A DNA stretch of 64,000 nucleotides from Alkalinema pantanalense (GCF_050753345.1 NZ_JBLZFX010000007.1:45888-109887), one strand, 5' to 3'. Shown: positions 44,799-54,471, counted from the stretch's first letter. The notes: generated by a model not told the origin, from the letters alone. Made by a program: numbers and translations.

Positions 44799-45731
44799 AT
44801 GCAACTAACGACTCTTTCCTGTAAAGCTGGGATTGTGATGATCGTGCTGAGCCTTATGTTAAACGGTTGTGCTTCATCCGTTAACCAGGCGAATAATACA
44901 ACCCGTGACGAGGCTAATAGTGTTGTTCCCCCAACAGGTAAGGTCGCCAGCCCAACAGCGCCGATCTCCCAAGCTAAGCGAGTAGTCGCCCTCAGTTCTC
45001 TTTCCGCTGACATCATTCACCGTTTGGACAAAACTAAATTAGTTGGCATTACAGGTAGCCGCCTGCTCAACCAAAATCCCGAATTTGCCCAAATGACCCG
45101 TGTGGCGGAAGGCCGTACCCCACCCAATCTGGAAAAAATTTTAGCGCTCAAACCCGATCTCGTCATCGGATCTCAAGGGTTTCATGACCAAGTCCTTCAG
45201 CAGCTTGGCAATAGTGGTATTGCTACCTTGGCGACGGAAGTGGATTCTTGGCAATCCTTGGAGGCGGTGACCCGCCAACTGGCCGCAGCGATCGGGGTTG
45301 ACCCCAATCCACTCCTCCAGTCCTATCAAAGCTTTATTCGCAAAGGTAATTCCAGCAAATCCGTCTTAGTGCTCGCAGGCGATCAGCCAATTATGACTCC
45401 CAATAAGCAAAGCTGGACGGGGGATCTGCTACAACAATTTGGTCTCAAGAATGTCACGGCTGACCTACAACAGGATAGTCCTATGCGTGGCTATGTAAGC
45501 CTTTCACCCGAAAAGATTCTGCAAGCCAACCCTGATATTTTGATCGTTGTTGACACGGGTGAAGGGATTGAGAAGTTTAAATCAGCAGCGTTTTGGAAAG
45601 ATTTGAGGGCTGTGAAAGAAAATCAAGTCTATACATTTGACTACTATGGGCTGGTCAATGCTGGGAGTATCGGCGCGATCGAACAAGCCTGTAAAAAGCT
45701 GCAACGGGAAATCCTAGCTTTGCAATCCTAG
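44799..45731 (+). CDS. Iron-chelate ABC transporter binding lipoprotein 1
   Basis: A 310-residue periplasmic binding protein of the FecB/HmuT/BtuF class (periplasmic-binding protein 2 fold). The lipobox LMLNGC is at the N-terminus, followed by a Thr/Asn/Pro-rich linker. Blocks: VVALSSLSADIIHRLDKTKLVGI, LEKILALKPDLVIGS and the C-terminal FWKDLRAVKENQVYTFD. AGGAGAATTCTAGG directly precedes the ATG. It should pass the substrate of the upstream TonB receptor to the permease at 49067. It is about as distant from its paralogue at 48129 as separate family members, with shared blocks. Confidence 0.9.
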   Translation: MQLTTLSCKAGIVMIVLSLMLNGCASSVNQANNTTRDEANSVVPPTGKVASPTAPISQAKRVVALSSLSADIIHRLDKTKLVGITGSRLLNQNPEFAQMTRVAEGRTPPNLEKILALKPDLVIGSQGFHDQVLQQLGNSGIATLATEVDSWQSLEAVTRQLAAAIGVDPNPLLQSYQSFIRKGNSSKSVLVLAGDQPIMTPNKQSWTGDLLQQFGLKNVTADLQQDSPMRGYVSLSPEKILQANPDILIVVDTGEGIEKFKSAAFWKDLRAVKENQVYTFDYYGLVNAGSIGAIEQACKKLQREILALQS

Positions 45732-45783
45732 GTTCCCTAGAGCATTGAATCAATAGCAATCTGTGATTTGACAACCTGACGTG

Positions 45784-45800
45784 AGAATGATTATCATTCT
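45784..45800. promoter_or_regulatory. Fur-box-like palindrome
   Basis: AGAATGAT-T-ATCATTCT is a perfect 8-1-8 inverted repeat matching the Fur consensus GATAATGATAATCATTATC over most positions. It lies 36 bases before the ATG of receptor 2 and after the stop of lipoprotein 1, so this part of the operon likely has its own iron-repressed promoter. Confidence 0.8.
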
Positions 45801-45836
45801 TGTTGGATTGAAGGTATGTATTTCAGGGATTGAGTT

Positions 45837-48115
45837 ATGAATCGTTCGGCAAGCTGGGCTTTGGGGCGTTATTGGGGGGTGGTTGGTAGTCTAAGCAGTG
45901 TGGTTGGAGTCCAAGTGGGGATCATGTCTGGGGCGATCTCACAAACGCTTGAGGTCGATGTAGCGGAAGAAGAAGTGACCATTACAGCAGAGCAGGAAAA
46001 TCAAGCTGCGCCTGTGCCGGGGAATCAAACAACCCTAACGATTGAAGATATTCGCAAGCAGCAGGGGGGACGGTGCGGGATTTGCTGCGCTATGAACCGG
46101 GGATATCTGTGCCGTCGGATAATCGCGGGGGGGGGCAGGGGATTAATATTCGGGGAGTGGATGCCAATCGGGTGGATTTGCGAGTGGATGGGATTCGCTT
46201 GCCCGATAGTTTTAGCTTTGGGGTGACGCGGTTGGGGCGAGATTATGTGGATTTGGAAACGCTGAATGCGCTGACGATTTTCCGGGGAACATCGGCGGGA
46301 GAAACTGATAGCGCGGCATTAGGTGGAACAGTTTTGTTTGAAACGGCGACAGCGAAGAACTTGCTCGATCGCATTGGCAAGGACTTCTACACGAATTTAC
46401 GTGGCCTATATAGTGGCAGTGATAATACTTTTTCTGGAACCTTTACCCAAGCCAATCGATTTGGGGCAGGGGATTTGTTATTTATTTATACTAGGCGTGA
46501 TGGCGGTGACTTTCGGATTAAGGATGAACGATTTCGCGATAATGCAGTCAGGGAACGCAATAATTTCCTCGTAAAGTTTGGCTATCAATTGAATTCTAAA
46601 AGTCGGCTTGACTGGACTGGGGAAAGTTTTGTGGATGAAGTGGACAGTCGATTTTCCACTGCCAACTTACCCGGTATGGTGTTTGAAGGATCGACACAGA
46701 ATTTATTTGAAGAACGTCGTACCGATCGTAAACGGATCAGTCTCGGCTACAGTTTTGATAACTCAAAAGATCCCGGCTGGTTACAATCGGCCAAAGTGCA
46801 GATTTACTACCAAGATGTAGAAGTGAATGAGGAGAGCGATCGAACAGTTTTAACCCGTGGCAGGATTACGCAGGATCAGGCTGAAAAGGAATTTATTGAA
46901 CGGTCGATCGGCGGGAGTCTGAAGTTCCGTAGTAATTTCAAGCTGGGAACATTGGATAGTAAGCTGATCTATGGTCTGGAAGCCTCGAATAGTTATAACG
47001 AGCGAAATGACGATCGCTTTGATATTATCCGGGGTACTCGGATTCCGCAAATTGGCTATCCTCGAAAAGATTATCCGGACAGTAACACCCTGCGCGTGAG
47101 CATTTTCGCCCAAAATGAACTGAGCTTTAATCAAGGTAAAGTAAAACTGATGCCGGGGCTACGGTTTGATTCCTACCGTTTAAGCGTTGAAGCAAATCCT
47201 GAATATTTGCAAAAGCGAGAGCAGCCAGTAGAATTTGCCGATACGAATTTCTCACCAAGTTTGGGGCTGATTTACCAACCGAATGCAAATGTCATGTTGT
47301 TTGGGCGCTATTCCCGTGGTTTTCGGCCACCACTGTACAGCGAACTCAATACGTCCTTCCGGGCAGATATTCCGGTCAGACCCCATAAGGGCATTCCCAA
47401 TCCCGATTTGACATCAGAAACAGCAAATAATTTTGAACTGGGGATCAAGACCCGATCGAAGCAATTCGACTTTGATGTGACAGGTTTCTATAACCGCTAT
47501 CAGGATTTCATTGAGGCCAATAGGTTTGTCGGTTTTGACTTCAATGACATTAGTTTTGGCGTCCCGTTTCAGATTATTCAAAGTACCAATATTCCCAAAG
47601 TAGAAATCTACGGTCTGGAAGTCAAAGGTGCTTATCGCTTTAGTCCTAATCCCGGTGGTTTGTATCTACGGGGAGCTTTCGGTTGGCAGTATGGTAATGA
47701 TTTGAGTAACGATCAGCCCTTATCCACGGTCGAACCCTTGAAACTGGTTGTTGGGCTAGGCTATCAAGATAGGGCCGATCGTTGGGGTGTGGAATTGACC
47801 ACAACTTTTGTAGCTAAGGCGAGGGAACAAGCTAACTTCATCAGTATAGCCAGCCAAACCTTTAGCAATGCTTCCCCCGTGCTTGTGAATCCCTATGAAC
47901 CACCTGCCTATACATTGGTAGATGTGCGTGGCTACTACAACATCACGCCCCAACTAGGCATTACCCTAGGATTGTATAACTTGTTTGATATTGAGTATTA
48001 CCAGTATTCTGATGTCCGTTCGATCGATACGAATTCCCGCGTCTTTGAAGCTCAACGGGGGAGATCGGGGCAAGCAGGTCGCAATCTTTCGGTTGGCTTA
48101 AATTGGCAATTTTAG
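45837..48115 (+). pseudogene. TonB-dependent receptor 2, split by a frameshift
   Basis: The ATG at 45837 opens with MNRSASWALGRYWGVVGSL and reads in one frame to about 46062 (...TLTIEDIRKQQG), where a run of six G (46054-46060 area) precedes ACGGTG. The next frame continues TVRDLLRYEPGISVPSDNRGGGQGINIRGVDANRVDLRVDGIR and runs to 48115. Receptor 1 reads LIRYEPGVSAARD and IRGLEGNRVLIQVDGIRQ at the same place, which fixes where the frames join. One more G would restore a single 760-residue receptor. It may be a true null, a phase-variable on/off switch, or a sequencing error. The barrel and C-terminal LNWQF are intact. A Fur box lies 36 bases upstream. Confidence 0.85.
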
Positions 48116-48128
48116 TGAGGGAAATGGT

Positions 48129-49016
48129 ATGAAAAATTCTGTGATCTATGGCGGTATTGTTGTACTTTTGGGTGTCAGCTTAATCGGTTGCACCCAAGCT
48201 CCGATGGTTTCGAATAATCCGCCAACTGCAACTACATTGAGCGATCGTAAGCCTTCGGCTAAGCGGATTGTGGCTCTGTTACCCTTGGGGGCCGATTTAG
48301 TCCATCGGTTGAATGCCAGTAAGTTAGTGGGTGTCCCTAGTGGAAGCTACATTGATAAAGATGCGCGATTCAAGGATATACCAAGAGTGGGGGAGCGATC
48401 GGCCATGAATCTGGAAAAAATCATTGCATTGAAACCTGATCTGGTCATTGGCTCTGATGTAATACAGGGGCAGTTGTTAGATAAACTGAAACAAACAGGG
48501 ATTGACGTCTTGCCCTTGAGAACTAGCAGTTGGCAAGATTTGGAAATTGCGACGAAGTCAATTGCCGATCTGATGGGGGCTGATCCCATGCCGATTTTGC
48601 AAAAATATCAAAGCTACATCACTAATCCACCGCAAAATGGTCAATCCGTTCTAGTCATTGCAGGTATCCAACCCACATCTTCCCCAAATAAACAAAGCTG
48701 GGCTGGCGATTTACTCAGCAAATTCGGCTATCGCAATATAGTGGCTGATTTCCCTGCGAATGGCCGTTTTCAGGGCTATCTTACCCTTTCCCAGGAAAAG
48801 ATTTTAGAAATGAATCCCGACAAGATTTTTCTCATTGAGGGCGGTGGTGTGCGGCAAAGACCCGAAGAAATTACAACCTTACCTTTCTGGAAAGATCTAA
48901 AAGCGGCGAAGAATAATCAAGTTTACATTTTTCACCATGATGGCTTGATTAGTCCTACTAGCGTTGATACAGTAGAGGCAGTCACAGCCCAGCTACGCCA
49001 AGCAGCAAAGCCCTAG
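48129..49016 (+). CDS. Iron-chelate ABC transporter binding lipoprotein 2
   Basis: A 295-residue paralogue of the lipoprotein at 44799. The lipobox is VSLIGC. It repeats the family blocks RIVALLPLGADLVHRLNASKLVGVP, NLEKIIALKPDLVIGS, PNKQSWAGDLLSKFGYRNIVADF and FWKDLKAAKNNQVYIFHHDG. GAGG lies just before the start. It follows receptor 2 by 13 bases and precedes the permease by 50, so it most directly belongs to the permease. Confidence 0.9.
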   Translation: MKNSVIYGGIVVLLGVSLIGCTQAPMVSNNPPTATTLSDRKPSAKRIVALLPLGADLVHRLNASKLVGVPSGSYIDKDARFKDIPRVGERSAMNLEKIIALKPDLVIGSDVIQGQLLDKLKQTGIDVLPLRTSSWQDLEIATKSIADLMGADPMPILQKYQSYITNPPQNGQSVLVIAGIQPTSSPNKQSWAGDLLSKFGYRNIVADFPANGRFQGYLTLSQEKILEMNPDKIFLIEGGGVRQRPEEITTLPFWKDLKAAKNNQVYIFHHDGLISPTSVDTVEAVTAQLRQAAKP

Positions 49017-49066
49017 CAGTCTGGTTACAACTTCAGTCTGGTTAGAAGTTTTTTCTCTAGTACCCC

Positions 49067-50116
49067 ATGCCCTTATTAAACTCATCTCGATCGCATCCCC
49101 AATCACTACAAAAGTCACCTACCCCAGCGATCTCGCATCAATCCCTAGGCATTTTATTGGGTGGTGTCATCGCCTTAATCGCAGCAATTTTGCTATCCCT
49201 TTCCCAAGGAGCAGTTCAGTTGAGTTTATGGGAACTGTATCAGGCATTGCTACGACAAGGAGATGGCATGATGCAAACGATCGTTTGGGATTTGCGAATT
49301 CCTCGGATTGTGGCGGGGGTGTTAGTGGGGGCTGCCTTGGGAATGTCTGGTGCAATGCTTCAGGGAATGTTGCGAAATAGCCTGGCGGATGCCTTTGTTT
49401 TGGGGATTTCATCGGGGGCTGGATTGGTAGCGGTGCTCTTAATCACAGTGCTAAAAATGCCGCTATTTGTTCCGATTGGGGCTTGGAGTGGGGCGTTAAT
49501 GGCTGCGATTGCAGTATATGCCTTGGGCTATCGGGCTGGGCGAATTGTTAATGAGCGCTTGATCCTAGCTGGCGTGGCGATTAGTTCTCTCTTTGGGGCT
49601 ACGCAAACGGTGATGATTCTGTTTGCCGAAGAGGGGCGTGTACAAACGGTTTTGAACTGGTTGATTGGCAGTCTGAATGGGCGCGGCTGGCCAGAAATTA
49701 ATCTGGTTGCCCCCTATGTTGCGATCGCGTTAATCATCGGTTGTCTTTTGGGTAAAACGATTAATTTGCTCAATCTTGGGAATGAAATGGCGATCAGTTT
49801 AGGTGTAAACTTGGTGCGATCGCGGATGTTGATTGGAGCGATTGCTAGCTTGCTGGCGGCCAGCGCAGTGAGTATGGCGGGATTAATTGGTTTTGTGGGA
49901 TTAGTGGTTCCCCATGGAGTGCGTTTATTAGTGGGTAATGATTATCGTTGGCTATTGCCCTTGAGTGGCATTATTGGAGCGTTGGTCTTAACGCTTTCAG
50001 ATTTGCTGTGTCGATTGGGGGCGATCGAGTTCCCAGTGGGTGCGGTGACCGCATTGCTCGGTTCGCCACTCTTTATTTGGCTCCTGTATCGTCGTAGACA
50101 GGGGGCTTTATCATGA
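49067..50116 (+). CDS. FecCD-family ABC permease
   Basis: A 349-residue inner-membrane permease of the iron-siderophore/haem/B12 (FecCD/BtuC) family, with about nine or ten membrane segments. Family blocks: DLRIPRIVAGVLVGAALGMSGAMLQGMLRNSLADAFVLGISSGAGL near the N-terminus and GFVGLVVPHGVRLLVGNDYRWLLPLSGIIGALVL, the cytoplasmic coupling loop with LGV..VRSRML. It overlaps the ATPase gene by four bases (ATGA). Confidence 0.95.
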   Translation: MPLLNSSRSHPQSLQKSPTPAISHQSLGILLGGVIALIAAILLSLSQGAVQLSLWELYQALLRQGDGMMQTIVWDLRIPRIVAGVLVGAALGMSGAMLQGMLRNSLADAFVLGISSGAGLVAVLLITVLKMPLFVPIGAWSGALMAAIAVYALGYRAGRIVNERLILAGVAISSLFGATQTVMILFAEEGRVQTVLNWLIGSLNGRGWPEINLVAPYVAIALIIGCLLGKTINLLNLGNEMAISLGVNLVRSRMLIGAIASLLAASAVSMAGLIGFVGLVVPHGVRLLVGNDYRWLLPLSGIIGALVLTLSDLLCRLGAIEFPVGAVTALLGSPLFIWLLYRRRQGALS

Positions 50117-50931
50117 CTTTTACAAGTTCGCAATCAAGCCCAATTTCACGGCCAATCCTAGAAGTGCAGAAAATATCGGGGGGCTACACGGCGGAACCGA
50201 TCGTTAAAGATATTTTTCTGGAACTCCAGCAAGGCGAATGGCTGAGTCTTGTGGGGGCAAATGGTTCTGGAAAATCAACTTTATTGCGATTGCTCAGTCG
50301 GGTATTGCAGCCGCAAGGTGGCATTGTTTTACTGGATGGTAAATCAATTCACCATCAACCGGCGAAACAGGTTGCACGACAGTTGGCAATGCTGCCGCAA
50401 CAGCAAACAGTGCCGGAAGGACTAACGGTAGAGCAGTTAGTCGCTTTAGGCCGAACGCCCCATCAGGAATGGTGGCAGTGGGAATTAAATGGAGATGATC
50501 GTGAGATCGTTGATCGGTCTCTAATCCAAACGCAGTTAGCTCACTACCGCGATCGATCTGTGGAAGAACTCTCTGGGGGTGAGCGTCAACGGGCATTTTT
50601 GGCGTTGGCGCTAGCCCAGCAACCGAAGGTTTTACTACTGGATGAGCCAACTACTTACTTGGATATTCACTACCAGTTGGAATTGCTAGAGTTAATACGC
50701 CAACTGAATCAAGACCATCAACTGACTGTGGTAACGGTATTGCATGAATTGAATTTAGCAGCACGATATAGCGATCGTATTGCTTTACTCAAAGAGGGCT
50801 GTTTATGGGCGATCGGTGCTTCCATGGAGGTTTTAACACCCGCTAATTTACGGGAGGTTTTTCATATTGAGGCGACTCTAGTTGAGACTCCCATTGGTTT
50901 ACAGATGTGTGCTCTACGATCGCTCCATTAG
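50113..50931 (+). CDS. FecE-type ABC ATPase
   Basis: A 272-residue ATP-binding subunit for the permease at 49067. Walker A GANGSGKSTLLRLL, signature LSGGERQRAFLALALAQ, Walker B VLLLDEPTTYLDI and H-loop VLHELNLAARYSDR are all intact. It is the last gene of the iron-type operon. The following 500 bases hold transposon relics. Confidence 0.95.
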   Translation: MTFTSSQSSPISRPILEVQKISGGYTAEPIVKDIFLELQQGEWLSLVGANGSGKSTLLRLLSRVLQPQGGIVLLDGKSIHHQPAKQVARQLAMLPQQQTVPEGLTVEQLVALGRTPHQEWWQWELNGDDREIVDRSLIQTQLAHYRDRSVEELSGGERQRAFLALALAQQPKVLLLDEPTTYLDIHYQLELLELIRQLNQDHQLTVVTVLHELNLAARYSDRIALLKEGCLWAIGASMEVLTPANLREVFHIEATLVETPIGLQMCALRSLH

Positions 50932-50987
50932 AGTTGTTGGGAAATAAAACCGTCTCTGGGACAGGGTTTGCCAATCGCGTTACCGAT

Positions 50988-51150
50988 TTATACTGCATCG
51001 AGATACCAGTTCCACAAACCTGCTGTATCCAGCATTAAGCGGTTATCGAAATCAGTTCCACAATTACGGTAAATATCCGAGACCAAACGATACTGCTTGA
51101 TGCTGGCATAAGCATGATTACACTAGGGCAAATGCATCATGTCAATAGGT
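50988..51150 (-). pseudogene. DDE transposase C-terminal relic
   Basis: The minus strand reads NHAYASIKQYRLVSDIYRN then TDFDNRLMLDTAGLWNWYLDAV and stop. This resembles the C-terminal end of IS-family DDE transposases (K/SIKQYRxVSDxYRNxxxxFDxRLxLxxAGLWNxYL). An in-frame TAG and the lack of an upstream catalytic part show it is a fragment. It lies between the ABC ATPase and recF. Confidence 0.6.
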
Positions 51151-51281
51151 AGCCATTTTGCCTGCCTTATTGAGAAAGCCAGCAGGAATGGAGTATGATT
51201 GAGAATAACCTTATTCCTAATAGTGTTACTCATAGCTTCAGGCACTACTGATATTTTCTGATTAATTTAGATGCGTTTGTC

Positions 51282-51372
51282 GGCGTTGCTGAACCGGGCC
51301 ATAAAACAGTTGGTGAGAGCCTTGTGGCTTTATCCCCCATCTGACGAAATCATAGTGTTATTCAGCAATGCC
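51282..51372. mobile_element. Short inverted-repeat element (91 bp)
   Basis: GGCGTTGCTGAAC at 51282-51294 and its near-inverse GTTATTCAGCAATGCC at 51357-51372. The GGC-TTG-TGAA pattern at each end is seen in IS5-group termini. The 60 bases inside have no frame. It may be a MITE or the ends of an element that lost its centre. Confidence 0.4.
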
Positions 51373-51461
51373 CGTTTGCTCTGATGGAAACCGCTTTTTT
51401 CTTGCAATGGCATGGCTTTATGCGTTAACATTTCCTGTTGCCTGCTGCTCTGGTTGACGGT

Positions 51462-52661
51462 ATGTATCTGCGATCGCTGAACCTACGCCATTTTCGGAAT
51501 TACACTGAGCAGTCTGTGGAGTTTACGGCGGCCAAGACGATTTTGCTGGGACAGAACGCCCAAGGCAAGTCGAATTTATTGGAAGCGGTGGAATTGTTGT
51601 CGGCGTTGAAATCCCACCGCACCAGCCGCGATCGGGATTTGATTCAGACCGATGCGGCGGCGGCGCAGATCGTCGGACAGTTGCAGCGGGAAACGAGTGG
51701 AGATTTGGAATTGTCGTTGACGCTGCGGGCCAATGGACGGCGATCGGTGGCGTTGAATGGGGTGGCAATGCGGCGGCAGGTGGATTTCCTGGGCACGCTG
51801 AATATGGTGCAGTTTTCCAGTTTGGATCTGGATTTGGTACGGGGTGGGCCGGAGTGCCGTCGCCATTGGGTGGATGGGTTGCTGGTGCAGTTGGAGCCGA
51901 TTTATGCCCATGTGTTGCAGCAGTACAACCAAGTTTTGCGCCAACGGAATGCCCTGCTGAAGAATTTCAAACGGGACACCGATCGGCCCTCAAATTTATT
52001 CGATCGGGATTCTTCTAGTGATTTATTGGCGAATTCTCCTAGCAATTCTTCTAGTGATTTAGAAGCTTCGAGTTTGTCTCTGTGGGATGCTCAGTTGGCG
52101 GTGGCGGGGACGCGGGTGATTCGGCGGCGGGCGCGGGTGATTCAGCGGTTGATTCCCTTGGCGGAGGCATGGCACCGGGCCATCAGCGCCAGTACGGAGG
52201 CGTTAACGCTGCGGTATGCGCCCAATGTGGAACTGCTAGAAGATAGCCCGGAGGTTCTGCAACAGGCGTTTTTGGAGAAGATTCGATCGCGCAGTGTGGC
52301 GGAGTTTCACCAGGGGACAACGCTGGTGGGGCCGCACCGGGATGATATTGAATTTACGATTAATCAAACTCCGGCGCGTCAGTACGGTTCCCAGGGTCAG
52401 CAGCGCACGTTGGTTTTGGCGTTGAAGTTAGCGGAGTTGCAATTGATCGAGGATGTGATTGGTGAGCCGCCTTTGTTACTGTTGGATGATGTGTTGGCGG
52501 AGTTGGATCTGATCCGGCAGAATCAGTTGTTGGAAACGATTCAAGATCGCTTTCAAACGATTATCACTACGACTCATCTGGGTGGATTTGATGCGCAGTG
52601 GCTAGACTCTTCCCAGATTCTCTACGTGAAGGCAGGGCAGTTGGTGCCGGAGGAGTTTTAG
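51462..52661 (+). CDS. recF: RecF recombination/repair ATPase
   Basis: A 399-residue SMC-like ATPase of the RecFOR pathway that loads RecA at gaps. Walker A ILLGQNAQGKSNLLEAVELLS, the RecF signature TTLVGPHRDDIEF and YGSQGQQRTLVLALKLAEL, and Walker B LLLLDDVLAELD are present. The ATG at 51462 is chosen; an upstream TTG would add eight residues. There is an Asp/Ser-rich insertion around residues 175-210 (SNLFDRDSSSDLLANSPSNSSS). The stop TAG lies across the border with the MITE-like element. recF is far from dnaN here, unlike the common dnaA-dnaN-recF order. Confidence 0.95.
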   Translation: MYLRSLNLRHFRNYTEQSVEFTAAKTILLGQNAQGKSNLLEAVELLSALKSHRTSRDRDLIQTDAAAAQIVGQLQRETSGDLELSLTLRANGRRSVALNGVAMRRQVDFLGTLNMVQFSSLDLDLVRGGPECRRHWVDGLLVQLEPIYAHVLQQYNQVLRQRNALLKNFKRDTDRPSNLFDRDSSSDLLANSPSNSSSDLEASSLSLWDAQLAVAGTRVIRRRARVIQRLIPLAEAWHRAISASTEALTLRYAPNVELLEDSPEVLQQAFLEKIRSRSVAEFHQGTTLVGPHRDDIEFTINQTPARQYGSQGQQRTLVLALKLAELQLIEDVIGEPPLLLLDDVLAELDLIRQNQLLETIQDRFQTIITTTHLGGFDAQWLDSSQILYVKAGQLVPEEF

Positions 52662-52762
52662 GGATTTGCAAAGAAATAATATCCCCTCTTCATTCCCCTA
52701 CCCTCCTACCCTTTTACTCTCCTACCCCTACCCAATTGGGATTTTATTGATGCGCTGCTCCC
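52661..52762. mobile_element. 102-bp MITE-like element, copy 2
   Basis: The inverse of copy 1 at 16202-16303, with about 5 differences in 102. It is bracketed by TTA at 52658-52660 and 52763-52765. The left TTA plus the element's first G give the recF stop (TAG), and the right TTA is the stop (TAA on the minus strand) of the convergent hydrolase. The element fills the entire gap between the two genes. Confidence 0.85.
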
Positions 52763-54457
52763 TTAGGGCGTTTTTGGGGACTCCTCGGTAACGATCGAAC
52801 GATCGAACTGCACTGAGCCAGCGTGGATTTGGAGGGTGATAATTTGCGCGTCGATCGTGCGGGCGGCGGCGGGTAGTGTTCCAGTGCCGGGATTGACGGG
52901 ATAGGCAGGGAAACAGGCGGCACTGATGCTTAATCGCAGGGCTGCATCGGCTGGAATTTGAATATAGGTCGCTTGTAGGGGAATGGCAAGGGTAATAGGG
53001 GACTCGATCGCTTGCTCAGGCGAGGGCTGCACACGACGATACCCTTGGGCGATCGGCAGCACCTGACCGTTGGGTAATACCTGGGAAAGCACGGCGCAGA
53101 GGTCAAAGCTGACGGCATCGCTGTCCACGGTGAGGTGAACGATCGGGGTGCCGCGTAGGTGCCAGGGTTCCGTGCAGGGTTCCGTGGTGTAGGTGAGTAC
53201 GTCGCTACGATCGTCGAGACTGGCCCGATCGAAAACGCCAGCAGGGGCACTGGCATGGCCTCCAATTGCGGGAACGGGTCGCCAAGGGTCGTGGACGAGG
53301 CGATCGGGGGTTGGTGCGGTTGTTGGGGGCTGGGCTGCTAGCGGGGCGGACATGGACGCTAGGCCGGTGGGGTGGAGGTGTAGGAGGGTAGGAGGGTGGG
53401 AGGGTGGATGGGTAGGTGGGTGCGTAAAGCTGGTGGGTAGTTGTTTTAGGGATTGCCAAGTGTTGCTGCCCATGGCGAATAATTGCACAGGGTGCTCGAT
53501 GGTGATTCCGTTGTCGATGCCTTTGAGCCAGTAATCGAACCAGCGAATTTGTAATCGATCGACGGGACTCACCGCAGCGTTGCCGTAGTCAATGATTCCT
53601 GTTTTGCGGCCCCAGGGTAAATGCGCCCAAGGCCCGATGATCAGGTGTTGGGGAGCTTGTTGCCGATCGGCTAGGGCTTGATACAAATTCAAGGTGCCGC
53701 GCAGGTAGGGATCGAACCAGCCGCCGATGTGTAGCATGGGGAGATCGGCAACGCGATCGTGGTAGGTTTTGGGGGAGAGGGTGGCCCAGTAGGAATCGTT
53801 GGAGGGACGGTGGAGCCAGTCGTGGTAGAACGAGTCGGGGGCAAGGTGTTGCAGGAGTTCGGGATTGGCGGGGATGGAATCTTGCAGCGGCAGGTGTTGG
53901 GCGGCTTGGCGTAGGCGTAGGAAGGCGGCTTCGTTTCCCAATCGGCGGGCGGTTTCTGCTGCCAGTTGGATGGCCCAGCCCAGGTTGGCTTGTAGGCAAA
54001 AGGCGTCGCCTTCGTAGGCCCAATCGGCGTAGAGGTCATTGGCCAGCATGGCGGGGCAGAGGGCTTTCAGGGGGGCGGGGCGATTGACTGCTGCGTAGAG
54101 TTGGGTCATGCCTTGGTAGGAGAAGCCGTACATGCCGACGCTGCCGTTGCTTTGGGGCAGGTTGGCGGCCCAGTGAACGCTGGCTTCTCCGTCGCTGATT
54201 TCTGAGGCAAAGAGCCGAAATTCGCCTTCGGAACTGCCCCGTCCGCGCACGTCTTGGATTACCACAATGTAGCCGTGGGCGGCGTACCAAGCGGGATGGG
54301 CATAGACGACGGTGGAGGCGATCGCGCGTCCGTAGGGTTGGCGCATCAGCAGGACGGGAAAGTCACCGGGGCGATCGGGGGTGTAGATGTCGGCATCGAG
54401 GCGGATTCCGTCGTTGGAGAGGAGCGATCGGGTTTGTGGGGGACGGACGGGTAGCAT
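52763..54457 (-). CDS. CocE/NonD family hydrolase
   Basis: A 564-residue alpha/beta hydrolase of the X-Pro dipeptidyl-peptidase S15 superfamily (CocE/NonD). The N-terminal catalytic domain has VVIQDVRGRGSSEGEF and the nucleophile elbow VGMYGFSYQGMTQL (Ser in GFSYQG), and ADLPMLHIGGWFDPYLRG supplies the aspartate region. A C-terminal jelly-roll-like domain follows, with a His/Pro/Thr-rich stretch (PTHPPSHPPT) in between that is unusual. The ATG at 54457 is used so that it does not overlap the upstream gene, 15 bases away. Family members cleave esters or peptides; the substrate is unknown. Confidence 0.88.
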   Translation of the reverse strand: MLPVRPPQTRSLLSNDGIRLDADIYTPDRPGDFPVLLMRQPYGRAIASTVVYAHPAWYAAHGYIVVIQDVRGRGSSEGEFRLFASEISDGEASVHWAANLPQSNGSVGMYGFSYQGMTQLYAAVNRPAPLKALCPAMLANDLYADWAYEGDAFCLQANLGWAIQLAAETARRLGNEAAFLRLRQAAQHLPLQDSIPANPELLQHLAPDSFYHDWLHRPSNDSYWATLSPKTYHDRVADLPMLHIGGWFDPYLRGTLNLYQALADRQQAPQHLIIGPWAHLPWGRKTGIIDYGNAAVSPVDRLQIRWFDYWLKGIDNGITIEHPVQLFAMGSNTWQSLKQLPTSFTHPPTHPPSHPPTLLHLHPTGLASMSAPLAAQPPTTAPTPDRLVHDPWRPVPAIGGHASAPAGVFDRASLDDRSDVLTYTTEPCTEPWHLRGTPIVHLTVDSDAVSFDLCAVLSQVLPNGQVLPIAQGYRRVQPSPEQAIESPITLAIPLQATYIQIPADAALRLSISAACFPAYPVNPGTGTLPAAARTIDAQIITLQIHAGSVQFDRSIVTEESPKTP

Positions 54458-54471
54458 GGAGTTGTGTTGCT

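Noticed and set aside
45787..45800. The Fur-like palindrome as control of receptor 1
   Set aside because: It lies more than 3 kb after the receptor 1 start; no similar box was seen in 42241-42479.
53385..53425. GGGTAGGAGGGTGGGAGGG-like tract as a third copy of the MITE-like element
   Set aside because: It lies inside the hydrolase coding region, encodes the His/Pro-rich linker, and lacks the GGGA/TCCC ends and TTA flanks.
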